Notes under the pieces: model-generated
Seen by the model: only the letters and a program-made list of their open reading frames with translations
What the model was told of the DNA's origin: nothing
The model's database searches: none
From: Eustoma russellianum
Taxonomy: Eukaryota; Streptophyta; Magnoliopsida; Gentianales; Gentianaceae
Length of the DNA: 64,000 nt
Assembly: GCA_036186865.1 (NCBI GenBank)
Contig: AP025042.1
Coordinates: forward strand, 30,113,910 to 30,177,909
Reading direction: 5' to 3'
Part shown: piece after piece, positions 1 through 10,483 of the stretch
How positions within the stretch are numbered: the stretch's first letter is position 1
Layout of the letters: each line of letters begins with the position of its first letter
Program-made: the position numbers and the translations under genes

Positions 1-647
1 ACGAGAGGTATGGCCCCGGAGAAATCAGGCAAACGTTGCCCAAAAGTATTAGAATCCCTGATGATAAACTTCAAAAAGATAGAATCTTTAAGAAGCCAGC
101 CATGATTTTTCACCCTGATGAGATATCTGAAGATGCTTCTGAGAACTGCAGCACAAAAAGCGAGTGTCTTGCTTCAGCTAAGAAGAATGAAAACAAGGTT
201 GCTGAAATTAGACAAAGATCGCCGGCGAAGACTCTTGACCGATCACTCTCCGGTGACATTGCAAGACCAAGACTCGCCGGAAAGTCTCCGAGGAAAAAGC
301 CCAACCAATCTCCTAATAAGTGCCGACCCGGAGCCGGATCCGGAAAAGATGTAAGAGGATTCGGGTCTAATGCACAGAAGAAAGACATCGGAGAAATGTC
401 GGGACGTCGGTCTTTATCACCGGTGACGCGCGCGGCCGGAAATAGTGTGAAGCCCGCCGTGGGGCGGAGCGGGCCGAGTGGTAGAATTGGAAATTCTCCG
501 GGTCGGGTCAAGTCCGAAGTGGGAGAGAAGATCCGGAAGTTCGATACTATGAGTCGAAGTCATAGAGACAACAACAAAAGGCGAACAAGAAGTAACGAGT
601 CACTTGAAAATCCATTTGTGTCCTTGGAATGTTTTATTTTTCTCTAA
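1..647 (+). CDS. 3' end of an uncharacterised basic Ser/Arg/Pro-rich plant protein gene (5' part outside window)
   Basis: The frame is open from base 3 to the TAA at 645-647, with no ATG near its left end, so this is the last coding exon (or its end) of a gene that begins outside the window. The segment of about 214 residues is basic and rich in Ser, Arg, Lys, Pro and Gly, with several short SP/RSP motifs and an SRSHRDNNKRRTRSNE stretch, which suggests a disordered, possibly nuclear protein. It ends in ENPFVSLECFIFL, a hydrophobic tail that I recall from uncharacterised plant proteins; that is recollection, not a search. GC content is higher here than in the following spacer, as expected of a real exon. 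No enzymatic domain is visible. Function unknown. Confidence 0.7.
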   Translation, partial: ERYGPGEIRQTLPKSIRIPDDKLQKDRIFKKPAMIFHPDEISEDASENCSTKSECLASAKKNENKVAEIRQRSPAKTLDRSLSGDIARPRLAGKSPRKKPNQSPNKCRPGAGSGKDVRGFGSNAQKKDIGEMSGRRSLSPVTRAAGNSVKPAVGRSGPSGRIGNSPGRVKSEVGEKIRKFDTMSRSHRDNNKRRTRSNESLENPFVSLECFIFL

Positions 648-1076
648 GTATAAGATATGGTTGGAAATGTAAACCTATAAATAGATCAGGGGCATTTTCG
701 GCCAATGGTGATAAAGGTGTAGCAACATAGAGCTTGCTGTAATGTTCTATTATTGCTTACAGAGCAACGCCTTTGATTATGTCAAATTGCATATAGAAAA
801 TTCAAAGGTTAAATTTGGTGGGATAAAGACAGTTTTGCCTCTTTCAAAATATAAACCCTTAAATTTTATTTATTAAACGAAAAGAAATTAATTGTTAAAA
901 ATAGTTACTGATTAGCCCAAGTCTAGTATGATATCATTTTAATTCATGATAAAAAATACAAGTCGGACATGAGTATTACGAAAATCCAATTTCTTTCTTT
1001 CATTGTCTTCCCCGGAGAATGTAAGTTTACCGTTTGTGTTAAGATAATAAATATTGTGGTGTCCCTATATTGAGTT
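648..1076 (+). other. 3' UTR and AT-rich spacer
   Basis: Follows the stop codon of the left-edge gene. The first 100-200 bases are probably 3' UTR, but no polyadenylation site can be fixed with confidence. The rest is AT-rich spacer with nothing recognisable. Confidence 0.4.
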
Positions 1077-1210
1077 AGGATCTCCTCACCGTAAAAGACT
1101 CACCGTATTTTTCACCGCGCGACATGTGGCAGTAGCCTCACCAACCTCTTCTGCTGCTACATATCGTACGATAGACAGAGGGGTGAGAAAAAAAGTGGAT
1201 AGGAGATCCT
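1077..1210. mobile_element. MITE-like inverted-repeat element, family 1, copy A
   Basis: The ends are inverted repeats: AGGATCTCCT at 1077-1086 and AGGAGATCCT at 1201-1210, followed inward by CTCACC and GGTGAG. The interior holds GACATGTGGCAG and a C/T-rich block. Three further copies lie at about 2067-2245, 40841-41025 and 42003-42192. It has no coding capacity. No target duplication could be assigned, so the superfamily is open. Confidence 0.6.
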
Positions 1211-2066
1211 GTCCCCCGTATATGAGCCAATCCGAGGTCGTAACTTCTTATGTACTCGGAAATTTCAGTTTTTATCCATATCTTGTTATTTTGTTGCACT
1301 AAAGGATACATTTTGGTCGTTAAAATGTTTTAGTTTGATTGTCAAATCGTCGCTACTTATACAAAATAGATATTTGATGCAACAAATTAACAATATTTGC
1401 ATAAAAATTGTAATTTTAGAAGTTTTAGATGTTTTGTGTACTAACTAAAAAACATTTAGATAAAAAATTTAAACAAAGCTCTTCTTAATTTTACCTCATA
1501 AAAGGGTGGCCATTACTTAATCTCCTAATAAAAAATTTCTTTTCATGATTTGTGTTTTTTTAAATATTCAAGTTACTAAAAAGAAAATATGTTTTTCAGC
1601 TTTGAATACTTTTAGCAAACTTTGCCAGGAAATTGGGAGCATCGCAAACCCCATAGCTTGTTTATTTATCTCGGATTTTGTTGCAGACAATTCAAGATAT
1701 TACACATCTTTCTGGGAAAAAAAACATATGAAAATTACTATGATTTGTAAAATGTTTGAACCGTGTAGAAAACTTCGAAATCATATTTTCAGTTGCTAAA
1801 GTGAATGTTGTCCGGAGGACCTTGTTTCATATAATAGCCTAAATATTTTGATTAAAAGATAATTTAATTTCTTTTTGCCATCTTAGAAACTTTAAAACTC
1901 TAGCAAATTTAACTATGATTATGCACGTAAATATAAGCACAAATAAGTACTTTATCAGTTAAAGGTCATACTTTATTTCGATTTATATTTATATATAACT
2001 ACATACATCGATGAATAAAGATTTATCCATTGAATGCATGGATATATACATGAGTACTGACCGGAT
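1211..2066. other. AT-rich intergenic spacer
   Basis: AT-rich sequence with many stops in all frames. I see no gene, RNA gene or element boundary in it. Confidence 0.5.
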
Positions 2067-2245
2067 AGGATTTCTTCGCCCCTAAAACCTTGACCCTCCC
2101 TTCCCACCGTCCGCCACGTGACAATCACCTCTTCTCATACACCTCTTCCTCCCCACCCTTCATCTAGCCTCACCATCCCTTTCTACTGCTATGTGGCGGG
2201 CGATGAAAAAGGAGGTAAGGGATTTGGGGGTGAGGAGCTCTCATC
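2067..2245. mobile_element. MITE-like inverted-repeat element, family 1, copy B
   Basis: Begins AGGATTTCTTCGCCCC and ends GGGGGTGAGGAGCTCTC, a degenerate version of the family termini. The interior has CCGCCACGTGAC and TATGTGGCGGGC, related to the CCACGTG blocks of copies C and D, and a CATCTAGCCTCACCA stretch shared with copy C. The reading frame that crosses it is fortuitous. Confidence 0.55.
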
Positions 2246-2359
2246 CCTGACACGCATGAACATGAATGCTGGTTCTCAACCATTGTTGGACTTCAAGATG
2301 CTTTAAGCTAGAATTGTTACAAAAAAAAACATATAAAAATACTTTAGAAAATACTCCAA

Positions 2360-3560
2360 ATTTATATAAAAAATGTAAGAATATTGATTAGAGAATGAAG
2401 TGAAACTTGAATTAGATGGATGAGACTATACTCTGAATCATTTGAATTCTGAGGTAATCGAATGTTCGGTGATGAACTCTGAATACGATATTTGAGTTCA
2501 GTCCTGTTCTCAAGTTTCTGTGAACGCTTCACTAAACATTCGATAGAACCGTTTACCGAACGTTCGGACCAGTGTTTGCTGACGAATTCTGAGTTACAAT
2601 GTTCACGAATTTCGAATCCAACGTTCTGTAAAAGTGATCGAATGTTTGGTCGGTGTTCTGCTGTTTTTTGATCAAATACTACAGCTTTTACAACTTGAGA
2701 CACCTCCTGTCAATATTGAACGGTTATAAACTAACTTGAAAGTTAAATTCTGCAGATATGTGTCAAATTAACTTCTTTCTTATGAATTGAAGTCTATAAA
2801 TATAAGGATCAAAATGTTTTGAAGATATACTTTTAAAATAGGCTTTATATACTTTGAAATGATCCTTAAAAAACATTTTTGAGTCTTTTGTGAAAACCTG
2901 CATAATTTTTTGTCTTTACTTCTGCCTCTGGTATTAAACACATCAAATGGACAAGTTTAATCTTCCTCTTGTAGAGCAAACGAAAGGAAGAAACCGTTAT
3001 TTTCTACAAAGCATTTGTCGCGTAGTCTACCTTAATAACCGGTGGAGTCAAAATTGCTTTTCAAAACGGTGTAACATTTGTTACAACTCGATTATTCCTC
3101 TCCTTTTTATTTTTATTTGTTTGGTTACCATATTTGCCTAAATTTCCAACAATCTTAAAAACAATCTTTTGGTTGATATGGCTATCAAACAACCTATGGT
3201 TCCTAATATGTTTAAGTTGGAACCATATGAAGACATAAATTCTGCCATGAGATTCATTTCTAGATGTTGTTTTACATCAAAACTCTATGATCGACTTGGC
3301 AACAATCTTAAAGAAACTTTGTTATGGAAGATGATATATTTGACATAGACAAATCCTATGAAGAATTCTACGTTGTCATTCTCTTGACATTTTTTACTCT
3401 CTGTCTTGTCAAGTTATGGGAGTTGATTCTTCGAAGAAAATACAATAAAGAAACCAAAGAAAGCGCCAAGAAATCAAAGAGCTCTATAAAGACATATTGA
3501 GTTTGAGAAGAAAAAAAACGGTTCAAAGAAAGATGCTCTAAAGTTGACCGCACATGAATC
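2360..3560 (+). pseudogene. Possible decayed Ty1/copia fragment (LTR-like part and gag remnant)
   Basis: The part at about 2440-2680 has repeated palindromic AACGTTCG-type motifs, and about 2795 has a CTATAAATATA box, both common in plant LTRs. Downstream, 3175-3345 translates to a short stretch containing PNMFKLEPYED, resembling the N-terminus of copia gag of the UBN2 type (PNxFKLEPxDGxNYxxW). No LTR pair, integrase or RT is recognisable. Some or all of this may be ordinary spacer; the call rests on weak similarity seen by eye. Confidence 0.28.
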
Positions 3561-3899
3561 TTGCAGCCATGAATACTACATGCGCAGAAACATATTATAG
3601 ACTATTAATTGTAGAACACTCATCTCGAAAATGGCTAGCTTTCATCAACATTGAATGCAAACAACCAAAGAAAGCCAAAAACACCCTTCATATTTTTATT
3701 TTTTATTTTAGACACATATCACCTTTTCTTTTCATCCTGATTTCTATAAAAGTTTGTAAGCTGGCGTGGATAAGCATAATAAGATGCGGAAATTACATGT
3801 TCCATATGACCGAATCTTGCCAATCAGGCTGTCAAATTATTATACAGCACTCAAATATTTTTTTCAACGATATAAAATTGGTTATATAGATCAAAAATT

Positions 3900-4362
3900 T
3901 CTTATGCGTTTTATTTTTATAATAATTAAATAAAAACTATTCGAAGCTCCATACCTTTTACTTAAAGAAAAGAGGGAGAGCAGAAAGCTTTGCATCATTC
4001 TACTAGTTATTGCGACATAAATAATGATATTTCGTTCCCTAGAACAATGCACTAGATCATCCAGCTAGATGACATAAGTTGGTCCACACGACATAACCTG
4101 ATGAAAGTAGGTAAAGGGTAATCAACTTGAAAGAGGGAGATTGAGAATTCGAATCCATTGGGAGGCATTTGTGAGGAATTTCATTGCTTGAGCTCCATAA
4201 TGCTTTACCCATGTATATAACCTATTTTTTGTCTGAATTTATCATGTTTTTGATTTACATCCCAACACTTACTGTGGGACCAGGAGTGGCAGAGACCCTT
4301 ACTGGTTGGGGTATAACCTTTAGATGACATAATTTGAATCAGAAGGGGATTAAAAATAACTA
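3900..4362. other. Spacer with a possible SINE remnant
   Basis: At about 4130-4260 there is a B-box-like AATTCGAATCC followed by CTCCATAATGCTTTACCC and TTTTTGATTTACATC. These match pieces of the SINE seen intact at 40292-40533, but the order is disturbed. The remainder is AT-rich with nothing recognisable. Confidence 0.3.
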
Positions 4363-4367
4363 GTAAT

Positions 4368-5351
4368 TGTTGGAAAATTTGGCTCAATATGGTACCAAAC
4401 ATGAACAACATATATTCAAATGAAATCACTTTATGACATGAATTTGATGTTCCATAAAATGAATAAGAACATCATACAAAGGCGGTCTGGTATTTGAAGA
4501 ATACGAATGAATTTGGTGGCAATAAACATGTGCAACCAACAACTATTTAATAGTCAAAGATGCTGGAATGAAGAAATCAACAATATTATGACGCTTGACA
4601 GAAGGACAAATAGAAGAATAAAGCCGAGACGAGACTCGAGATGTCTCTGAACTTAAAGCAATTTTGCCTTCACCAATGAACAAGGTGAACTTCAGACAAA
4701 TGCTTCCCAGCATATAACGTCTTACTTTCTTTTGGTTGCTCTCCAAGAGAAAGTTTGAACTTGCCCGTAGAAGTGATTGTTGTTAGAGGAAAGAAGAGAA
4801 GAAGAAGAGAGGATAAATTTCCTGCGTAAATTCTCTAAGGTTTCATCACCTTCAAGTGTTTATTCCATCTCTATCTTTAACATGTCAAAGCCTTCTTTAT
4901 ATAGGCTTCAAGTGGTTAATTCCCACCTTAAAGAAATCTTTCTTCAGAGAATTTAAACTCCAAGTTGGTTGGTAATCGTTGGTTATCATTCTAATTGAAA
5001 GGAGATGTCATATGGTGCAAGATTTGCATCTTTCATGAACATTCGGGACACTTCGAACGCCTTGTGTAAGCGTTCGAAGTGTTCTGGAACACTTCGAATG
5101 CCTACATCAGACGCTTCATGTCACTTCGAACGCCTACATCAGGCGCTTCATGTGACATCGAAGTGTTCTGGAAGTGTTTCAGAACACTTTGAACGCCTAC
5201 ATTAGGCGCTTCAAGTGTTTGGAACACTCCCTTTTCTTCCCATTATCCATAAAACACTCCAAATCTCACTCAATCTCATATCAATAGATCATATAACATT
5301 ATACAAAGTTGGATCACGCGATTTAAAGTACTTTTAAGTACTTTTCCAACA
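4368..5351 (-). repeat. Left LTR (3' LTR in element orientation) of the LARD
   Basis: 984 bp, TG...CA ends. On the minus strand it has a TATATAAAG box (about 4892-4904), changed to TATATACAG in the other LTR. Bases 5037-5225 form an array of short inverted repeats containing CACTTCGAACGC. The frame at 4543-4746 has an equivalent in the other LTR only because the LTRs are copies; it is not a gene. Confidence 0.85.
5037..5225. repeat. Hairpin-forming inverted repeats inside the LARD LTR
   Basis: CACTTCGAACGC (5049-5060) and GCGTTCGAAGTG (5070-5081) form a perfect 12-bp stem with a 9-nt loop. Related copies of CTTCGAACGCCTACATCAGG and its partner GGCGCTTCATGTGAC follow. The matching array at about 14872-15072 in the other LTR has more units, which accounts for much of the length difference between the LTRs. 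Confidence 0.8.
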
Positions 5352-6380
5352 ATCCCCCACATGATCCAAGTTTGTATAATCACATATCCGAACGATAACA
5401 AACTAACCTCTCTAACAACAATGCGAAGACAATGACACATAACGGATACGATGACTTGTGGTCTGGAATCGCCGATAGTACAAGTGGAGTTATATAAACG
5501 AGAATAGGATGAACTTCGTCTTGAATCATATTCTACTATTGTTTATATGAACAGCCACGAGACATGTCATTATCTCCTCACTTCAACAAGTTCGCAGTGT
5601 GGTGCGAAATCGGCCATGCACCTATGCTAGGGTTCATAAGCACTCTAGAGAGTTTTCTAGGCTCTCACGGGAAGCGGCACCACCTCCATACTTATTGTAG
5701 CGCCCCGACCCGGACAGCGGATCCGAACCGGTACACCCATCGTGGCTTACTGAGAAGACTACAAGACGTCTCATCTCTCGATTACACATCATCAATGACG
5801 TAAGAGAAATAAGCGCGGAAACATGTATAAAATAAAGTCTAAAACCATTAACTTTGTATTCCCAAAAACATAAGTAATTAAAATTGGTTATGGACGCAGC
5901 CATCTACATCCTCAATTGGATGAAAGAAAGCTAAGGTAATAAGAAACATCTAAAACAAATCCCAAGATAAGCTCTAAACGTCCCATTCAGCCCACTCGCC
6001 GTCGTCTTCTATGAAAATCATGTCATAACTAGGCTCATCTGCAAAACAAAGGTAGTACCCTTAGCGAAAAACACTATCAAGTGACCTGCTTATAAGACAT
6101 ACGGGATCAACGCATGGCAAGACATGAGTAATATTTAAATCAAGGGGTTGATGGGGCACATGTCTTTTATACTTTCAAGAGCATAGATTAATAGCGTAAC
6201 AGCATAAGAGCAGTAACTCATAAACATTCAACAGTTCATTAACAATCAAGTTACCATTCAATCATACCGTAACGACTCACGTGATGCATGACAAAATATG
6301 CACTACACTACACAGTCACAAATGCTTATGCAATTCTTTTCAAAACAGAGCAATGTATGTCACAATGTTCGATCACATAA

Positions 6381-6600
6381 CTTTATACCCTGTGGTGGGC
6401 CACAGCTTGTCTTTATACCCTGTGATGCACCACAGCTCAACCTTATACCCTGTAGTGTGCCACAGCTTTTCTTTATACCCTATGACACATTACAGCTCAA
6501 CTTTATACCCTGTGATGGTTACAGCTTGTCTTTATATCCTGTAACGCATCACAACTCATTTCACAAACTTTATACCCTATGCCGAAGCACAGCTCTTATC
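6381..6600. repeat. 30-bp minisatellite in gypsy LTR (left copy)
   Basis: About seven units beginning CTTTATACCCTGTG and ending CCACAGCT, starting at 6381, 6411, 6441, 6471, 6501, 6530 and about 6567. Reading frames across it are repeat artefacts. Confidence 0.85.
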
Positions 6601-7058
6601 AAAACATTATGCAAATACAAGTGCCATGATGCAAGAATGCAGAACTTCTCATATCAATCATGTTCTTCAATCACATACTTCAAATCACATTCAATTGCCA
6701 ATCAGTCACTCGAGACTCACCTCATTCACACACTCGCGCGTATCCTTTCCGATAAGTCAACATCACCTAAACATTCATTCTAGCACCCAAAGGACAATGT
6801 AGGAACCCTCACATTCCTCCTTTTGAACTCTTTAGAGCTTCATACGTTCATTCCTGACCCCTTAGGTCATTCACGTTGAAGTCCGATTCGAATACCCTAC
6901 GAAGTCCCCACCGTTGATTCACCATATTAAGTCATGTTCCTAAGACTTAAACTAACCTCAATCATGTCCTAAGAAGTCACTAAGGTCACCCCAAAGGATC
7001 CCCCAACTTCCCTTTTCCTTCCCTTAGTTTTCTACAAAACAGATGTACATCATACCCT

Positions 7059-7295
7059 GATGTCGATCGATCGACGTACGTCATACCCTGATGTCGATCG
7101 ATCGATGTCCATCTGAGGGACGTCGATGTCGCTCTCAACCCACGTCGATCGATCGATGTTCAGCTGAGACACATCGATCTCTCACTCAGCCTACGTCGAT
7201 CGATCGATGTCTATCTGAGACACATCGATCTCTTCCTCACTATACATCGATCAATCGATGTACGTCATCCCCTGACGTCGATCGATCGATGTCAT
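7059..7295. repeat. Array of ATCGATCGATCGAT palindromes (gypsy LTR, left copy)
   Basis: The 12-base core (TCGA)3 occurs at 7063, 7094, 7145, 7196 and 7278, with a degenerate sixth copy near 7245. Spacing is about 30-80 bp. Half-sites ACATCGATCTCT lie between them. Most cores are flanked by RCG or ACA on the left and TGT on the right, giving palindromes up to about 18 bp. Confidence 0.9.
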
Positions 7296-8147
7296 CGTTT
7301 TCCAGAATTTCATCCTGCGATTTCTGCAGAAACTGCAGATCTAAATCCCAATCGATTTCCAACTTTCTTCTAACCATTCCAAGCCTAATCCTCACTATCA
7401 ATCCATCCTTAATCCACTAGAAACAACACCATTAACGTACCAACAAGGATTCAATCCTAAAGCTCAAATCTTTATCGAAACCAACCCCAAAATCTCACCT
7501 TTTTCACCCTCTTCTCCCTCCAACCGAAAATAGCACAAAATAGGGTTCATGGGATTGGGATTTACATGATCTCACATAAACAACAACAACAACGAACGAT
7601 TTTTCAACATATAATGGTCAAATCTCAAAACCAAAACACATAAGTCACATATAGATTCACGGAAAGAAACTACTGCATGTTGATCCAATTTTGATATCAA
7701 AAATAGGCATTTTTCTTTCGCAAATCGTAGGAACTTATAAGATGATTACTTGTCTTTGATTACTAACAATCGAATTGGAGAACGAATAGAGGCTGGATCG
7801 GTTCCTGGAGGCTGTCTTTCCTCTTCTACGCCTTGAGAGAGTCGGCTAGGGCTTGGGGAGGGGAAACTGTCGACAGTTTCTGTCAAAATGAAGAAACTGA
7901 CGCTTTGTCAGTTTTTATATGGGAAGGGTGAAATTTGAGTTTCTAAATTATATCCTATTATCTCATTTATCTTAAAGGATTAAATTCTAATATTTAATTC
8001 TAAAATTAAATGCTACTTAATTCTATATTTAATCCTCTCCATTAATTCTCATACTTAATTCTTAATTCATTGTCATTAATTGCCCTCAATCACATTTAAT
8101 TCTCGTTTTATCCCGTAATTACTCTACGGAGGGTGCGGGGCATAACA

Positions 8148-8211
8148 CTTATATAGGTGAAATTCATCAAGTGTGTACTGCTCACACTACCATTCAACAT
8201 GACTATGAATT
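8148..8211. repeat. Misplaced copy of the gypsy element's external flank
   Basis: These 64 bases, starting CTTATATAGGTGAAATTC, are repeated at 11539-11602, where they are the LARD sequence outside the right gypsy LTR. They sit here directly inside the left LTR, where a polypurine tract should be. Confidence 0.85.
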
Positions 8212-8629
8212 ATGTCCCTGTGAGTTTGGGTAATTATATTATCTAAGTCATTTCTTGATTTTTTTAAAGATCCTGCGTAGAATATAATCATCGCTTACGA
8301 CTAAGATCGGTACTTATGTTCAAATCATTGCCTAATATTCAAATCAACTTCTAAATCAAAATCGTCACTTCTATCTTAAGATCGTGACTTAAAGCAATCA
8401 AAATCGTAACCTATGTCTAATGTCAAACTTACTTCTAAAATTGATGCTTAATATCATCTTTTTTTAGCCTAAAACCATGACTTAGGGCAAAATTGTAACT
8501 TAATTTCTAAGATCATGACCTAAAGCTACGTTTCCGCCGTGGATCTAGAGCCATGCTCTGAAGATCGTACTGTTGGCATGTTATATCTCTTGAACTCATT
8601 CTAAAATTAGATCCAAGCGATCGGCGGTG
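8212..8629. other. Sequence of unknown origin between duplicated flank and gag remnant
   Basis: AT-rich with a loose repeat of AAGATCGTGACTTAAAG-like words every 25-40 bp. No frame matches gypsy pol. It replaces the lost gag 3' part and pol. Confidence 0.4.
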
Positions 8630-8842
8630 TCAGTTGTATTGCACCACCACTCTGCATCCGTTTTGGAAGAGTCTCAAGTCCGAGTGCGATGGTGGCGGAG
8701 GAGGTTGCTGCTGCTGCTGAGCAACTCCTTGTGCGATCACCGTGATAGCATCCATTAGTTCGTGGGGAACTTCCATCTGCGGTGGTGGGAGATTCTCGTT
8801 CCCGTTGCCACCATTCCCTTGGTTTTCCCTTTTAGGAGGCAT
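8630..8842 (-). pseudogene. gag N-terminal remnant of the gypsy derivative
   Basis: From the ATG at 8842 the frame reads MPPKRENQGNGGNGNENLPP, followed by a predicted helix (ELMDAITVIAQGVAQQQQQ) and a poly-Pro run. That layout is typical of the Ty3/gypsy gag N-terminus in plants, and the same layout opens the gag at 62959. It lies about 270 bp after the PBS, as expected. The frame stops after about 70 codons, soon after leaving gag-like sequence near 8640, so capsid, nucleocapsid and all of pol are missing. Confidence 0.65.
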
Positions 8843-9104
8843 TGTCTGCAAAATCAGCGCTTATTAGCATTCAGGGATTCCAAAGATAATCCTGAAAGCC
8901 CATAAGCGTTGTACAGAACGGAACTCGTAGACCGAAGAAATTAAAGCTGATGAATTAAGTTTTATCACGCTCGCACACACCCAACCCAATCGAACTTATA
9001 TCTAAGATCACATACTCAGACCTATGGATCAACTTAGGGTCAAAATAAGAGCTTAAGACTCTATATGACATAACCTAGGTCTCCGAGGTAGATCTGAAGC
9101 TTAG

Positions 9105-9116
9105 GCTCTGATACCA
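9105..9116 (-). promoter_or_regulatory. Primer binding site of the gypsy derivative
   Basis: On the minus strand this reads TGGTATCAGAGC, complementary to the 3' end of initiator tRNA-Met, two bases after the LTR end GCTACA. It fixes both the 5' LTR boundary and the orientation. Confidence 0.9.
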
Positions 9117-9803
9117 CCTGTAGCACCCCGACCCAGACAGCGGATCCGAACTGGTGCACCCGTCGTAGCTTACTGAGAAGACTACAAGACGTCTCATCTC
9201 TCGATTACACATCATCAATGACATAAGAGAAATAAGCGCGGAAACATGTATAAAATAAAGTCTAAGACCATTAACTTTGTATTCCCAAAAACATAAGTAA
9301 TTAAAATTGGTTATGGACGCAGCCATCTACATCCTCAATTGGACGAAAGAAAGCTAAGGTAATAAGAAACATCTAAAACAAATCCCAAGATAAGCTCTAA
9401 ACGTCCCATTCAGCCCACTCGCTGTCGTCTTCTATGAAAATCATGTCATAACTAGGCTCATCTGCAAAACAAAGGTAGTACCCTTAGCAAAAAACTCTAG
9501 CAAGTAACCCGCTTATAAGACATACAGGATCAACGCATGGCAAGACATGATTAATATTTAAATCAAGGGGTTGATGGGGCACATGTCTTTTATACTTTCA
9601 AGAGCATAGATTAATAGCGTAACAGCATAAGAGCAGTAACTCATAAACATTCAACAGTTCATTAACAATCAAGTTCCCATTCAATCATACCGTAACGACT
9701 CACGTGATGCATGACAAAATATGCACTACACTACACAGTCACAAATGCTTATGCAATTCTTTTCAAAACAGTGCAATGCATGTCACAATGTCCGGTCACA
9801 TAA

Positions 9804-10015
9804 CTTTATACCCTGTGGTGGACCACAACTTGTCTTTATACCCTGTGACGCACCACAGCTCAACTTTATACCTTGTAATGTGCCACAGCTTGTCTTTATA
9901 CCCTATGACACATTACAGCTCAACTTTATACCCTGTGATGGTTACAGCTTGTCTTTATACCCTGTAACGCATCACAGCTCATTTCGCAAACTTTATACCA
10001 TATGCCGAAGCAAAG
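9804..10015. repeat. 30-bp minisatellite in gypsy LTR (right copy)
   Basis: Same units (CTTTATACCCTGTG...) as at 6381-6600, with scattered substitutions. Confidence 0.8.
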
Positions 10016-10483
10016 CTCTTATCAAAACATTATGCAAATGCAAGTGTCATGATGCAAGAATGCAGAACTTCTCATATCAATCATGTTTTTCAATCACATA
10101 CTTCAAATCACATTCAATTGCCAATCAGTCACTCGAGACTCACCTCATTCACACACTCGCGCGTATCCTTTCCGATAAGTCAACATCACCTAAACATTCA
10201 TTCTAGCACCCAAAGGACAATGTAGGAACCCTCACATTCCTCCTTTTGAACTCTTCAGAGCCTCATACGTTCATTCCTAACCCCTTAGGTCATTCACGTT
10301 GAAGTCCGATTCGAATACCCTACGAAGTCCCCACCGTTGATTCACCATATTAGGTCATGTACCCAAGACTTAAACTAACCTCAATCATGTCCTAAGAAGT
10401 CACTAAGGTCACCCCAAAAGATCCCCCAACTTCCCTTTTCCTTCCCTTAGTTTACCACAAAACAGATGTACATCATACCCTGA

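Larger units (their letters stand above)
5696..8147 (-). repeat. Left LTR (3' LTR) of the gypsy derivative
   Basis: 2452 bp. In window order it holds a conserved block near 5981-6046, a 30-bp minisatellite (6381-6600), an ATCGATCGATCGAT palindrome array (7059-7295), and on the minus strand a CCATATAAAAACTG TATA box (about 7909-7922). It pairs with 9119-11538, with small indels, for example one extra palindrome unit here. Confidence 0.88.

Noticed and set aside
110..511. Minus-strand frame of 133 codons opposite the left-edge gene
   Set aside because: Shadow of the GC-rich exon on the plus strand, which has the biased composition and a plausible conserved C-terminus.
4543..4746. Minus frame with a similar counterpart at 14359-14562, suggesting a duplicated gene
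   Set aside because: Both are the same part of the two LARD LTRs; similarity follows from LTR identity, not coding.
6281..6783. Overlapping plus frames with repeated FIPC/LYPV words, repeated at 9704-10206
   Set aside because: Produced by the 30-bp minisatellite: any frame stays open when the unit is a multiple of three. Both are inside LTRs.
7059..7295. CRISPR-like array
   Set aside because: Repeats are short palindromes with irregular spacing in a plant LTR; no cas genes and eukaryotic context.
7091..7420. Frame with repeated SIDRC peptides
   Set aside because: Translation of the (TCGA)3 palindrome array; the same words appear at 47900-48094 and 45216-45470 for the same reason.
8148..8160. 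Polypurine tract expected beside the left gypsy LTR
   Set aside because: The sequence there is CTTATATAGGTGA on the plus strand, not C/T-rich, and is a copy of the external flank.
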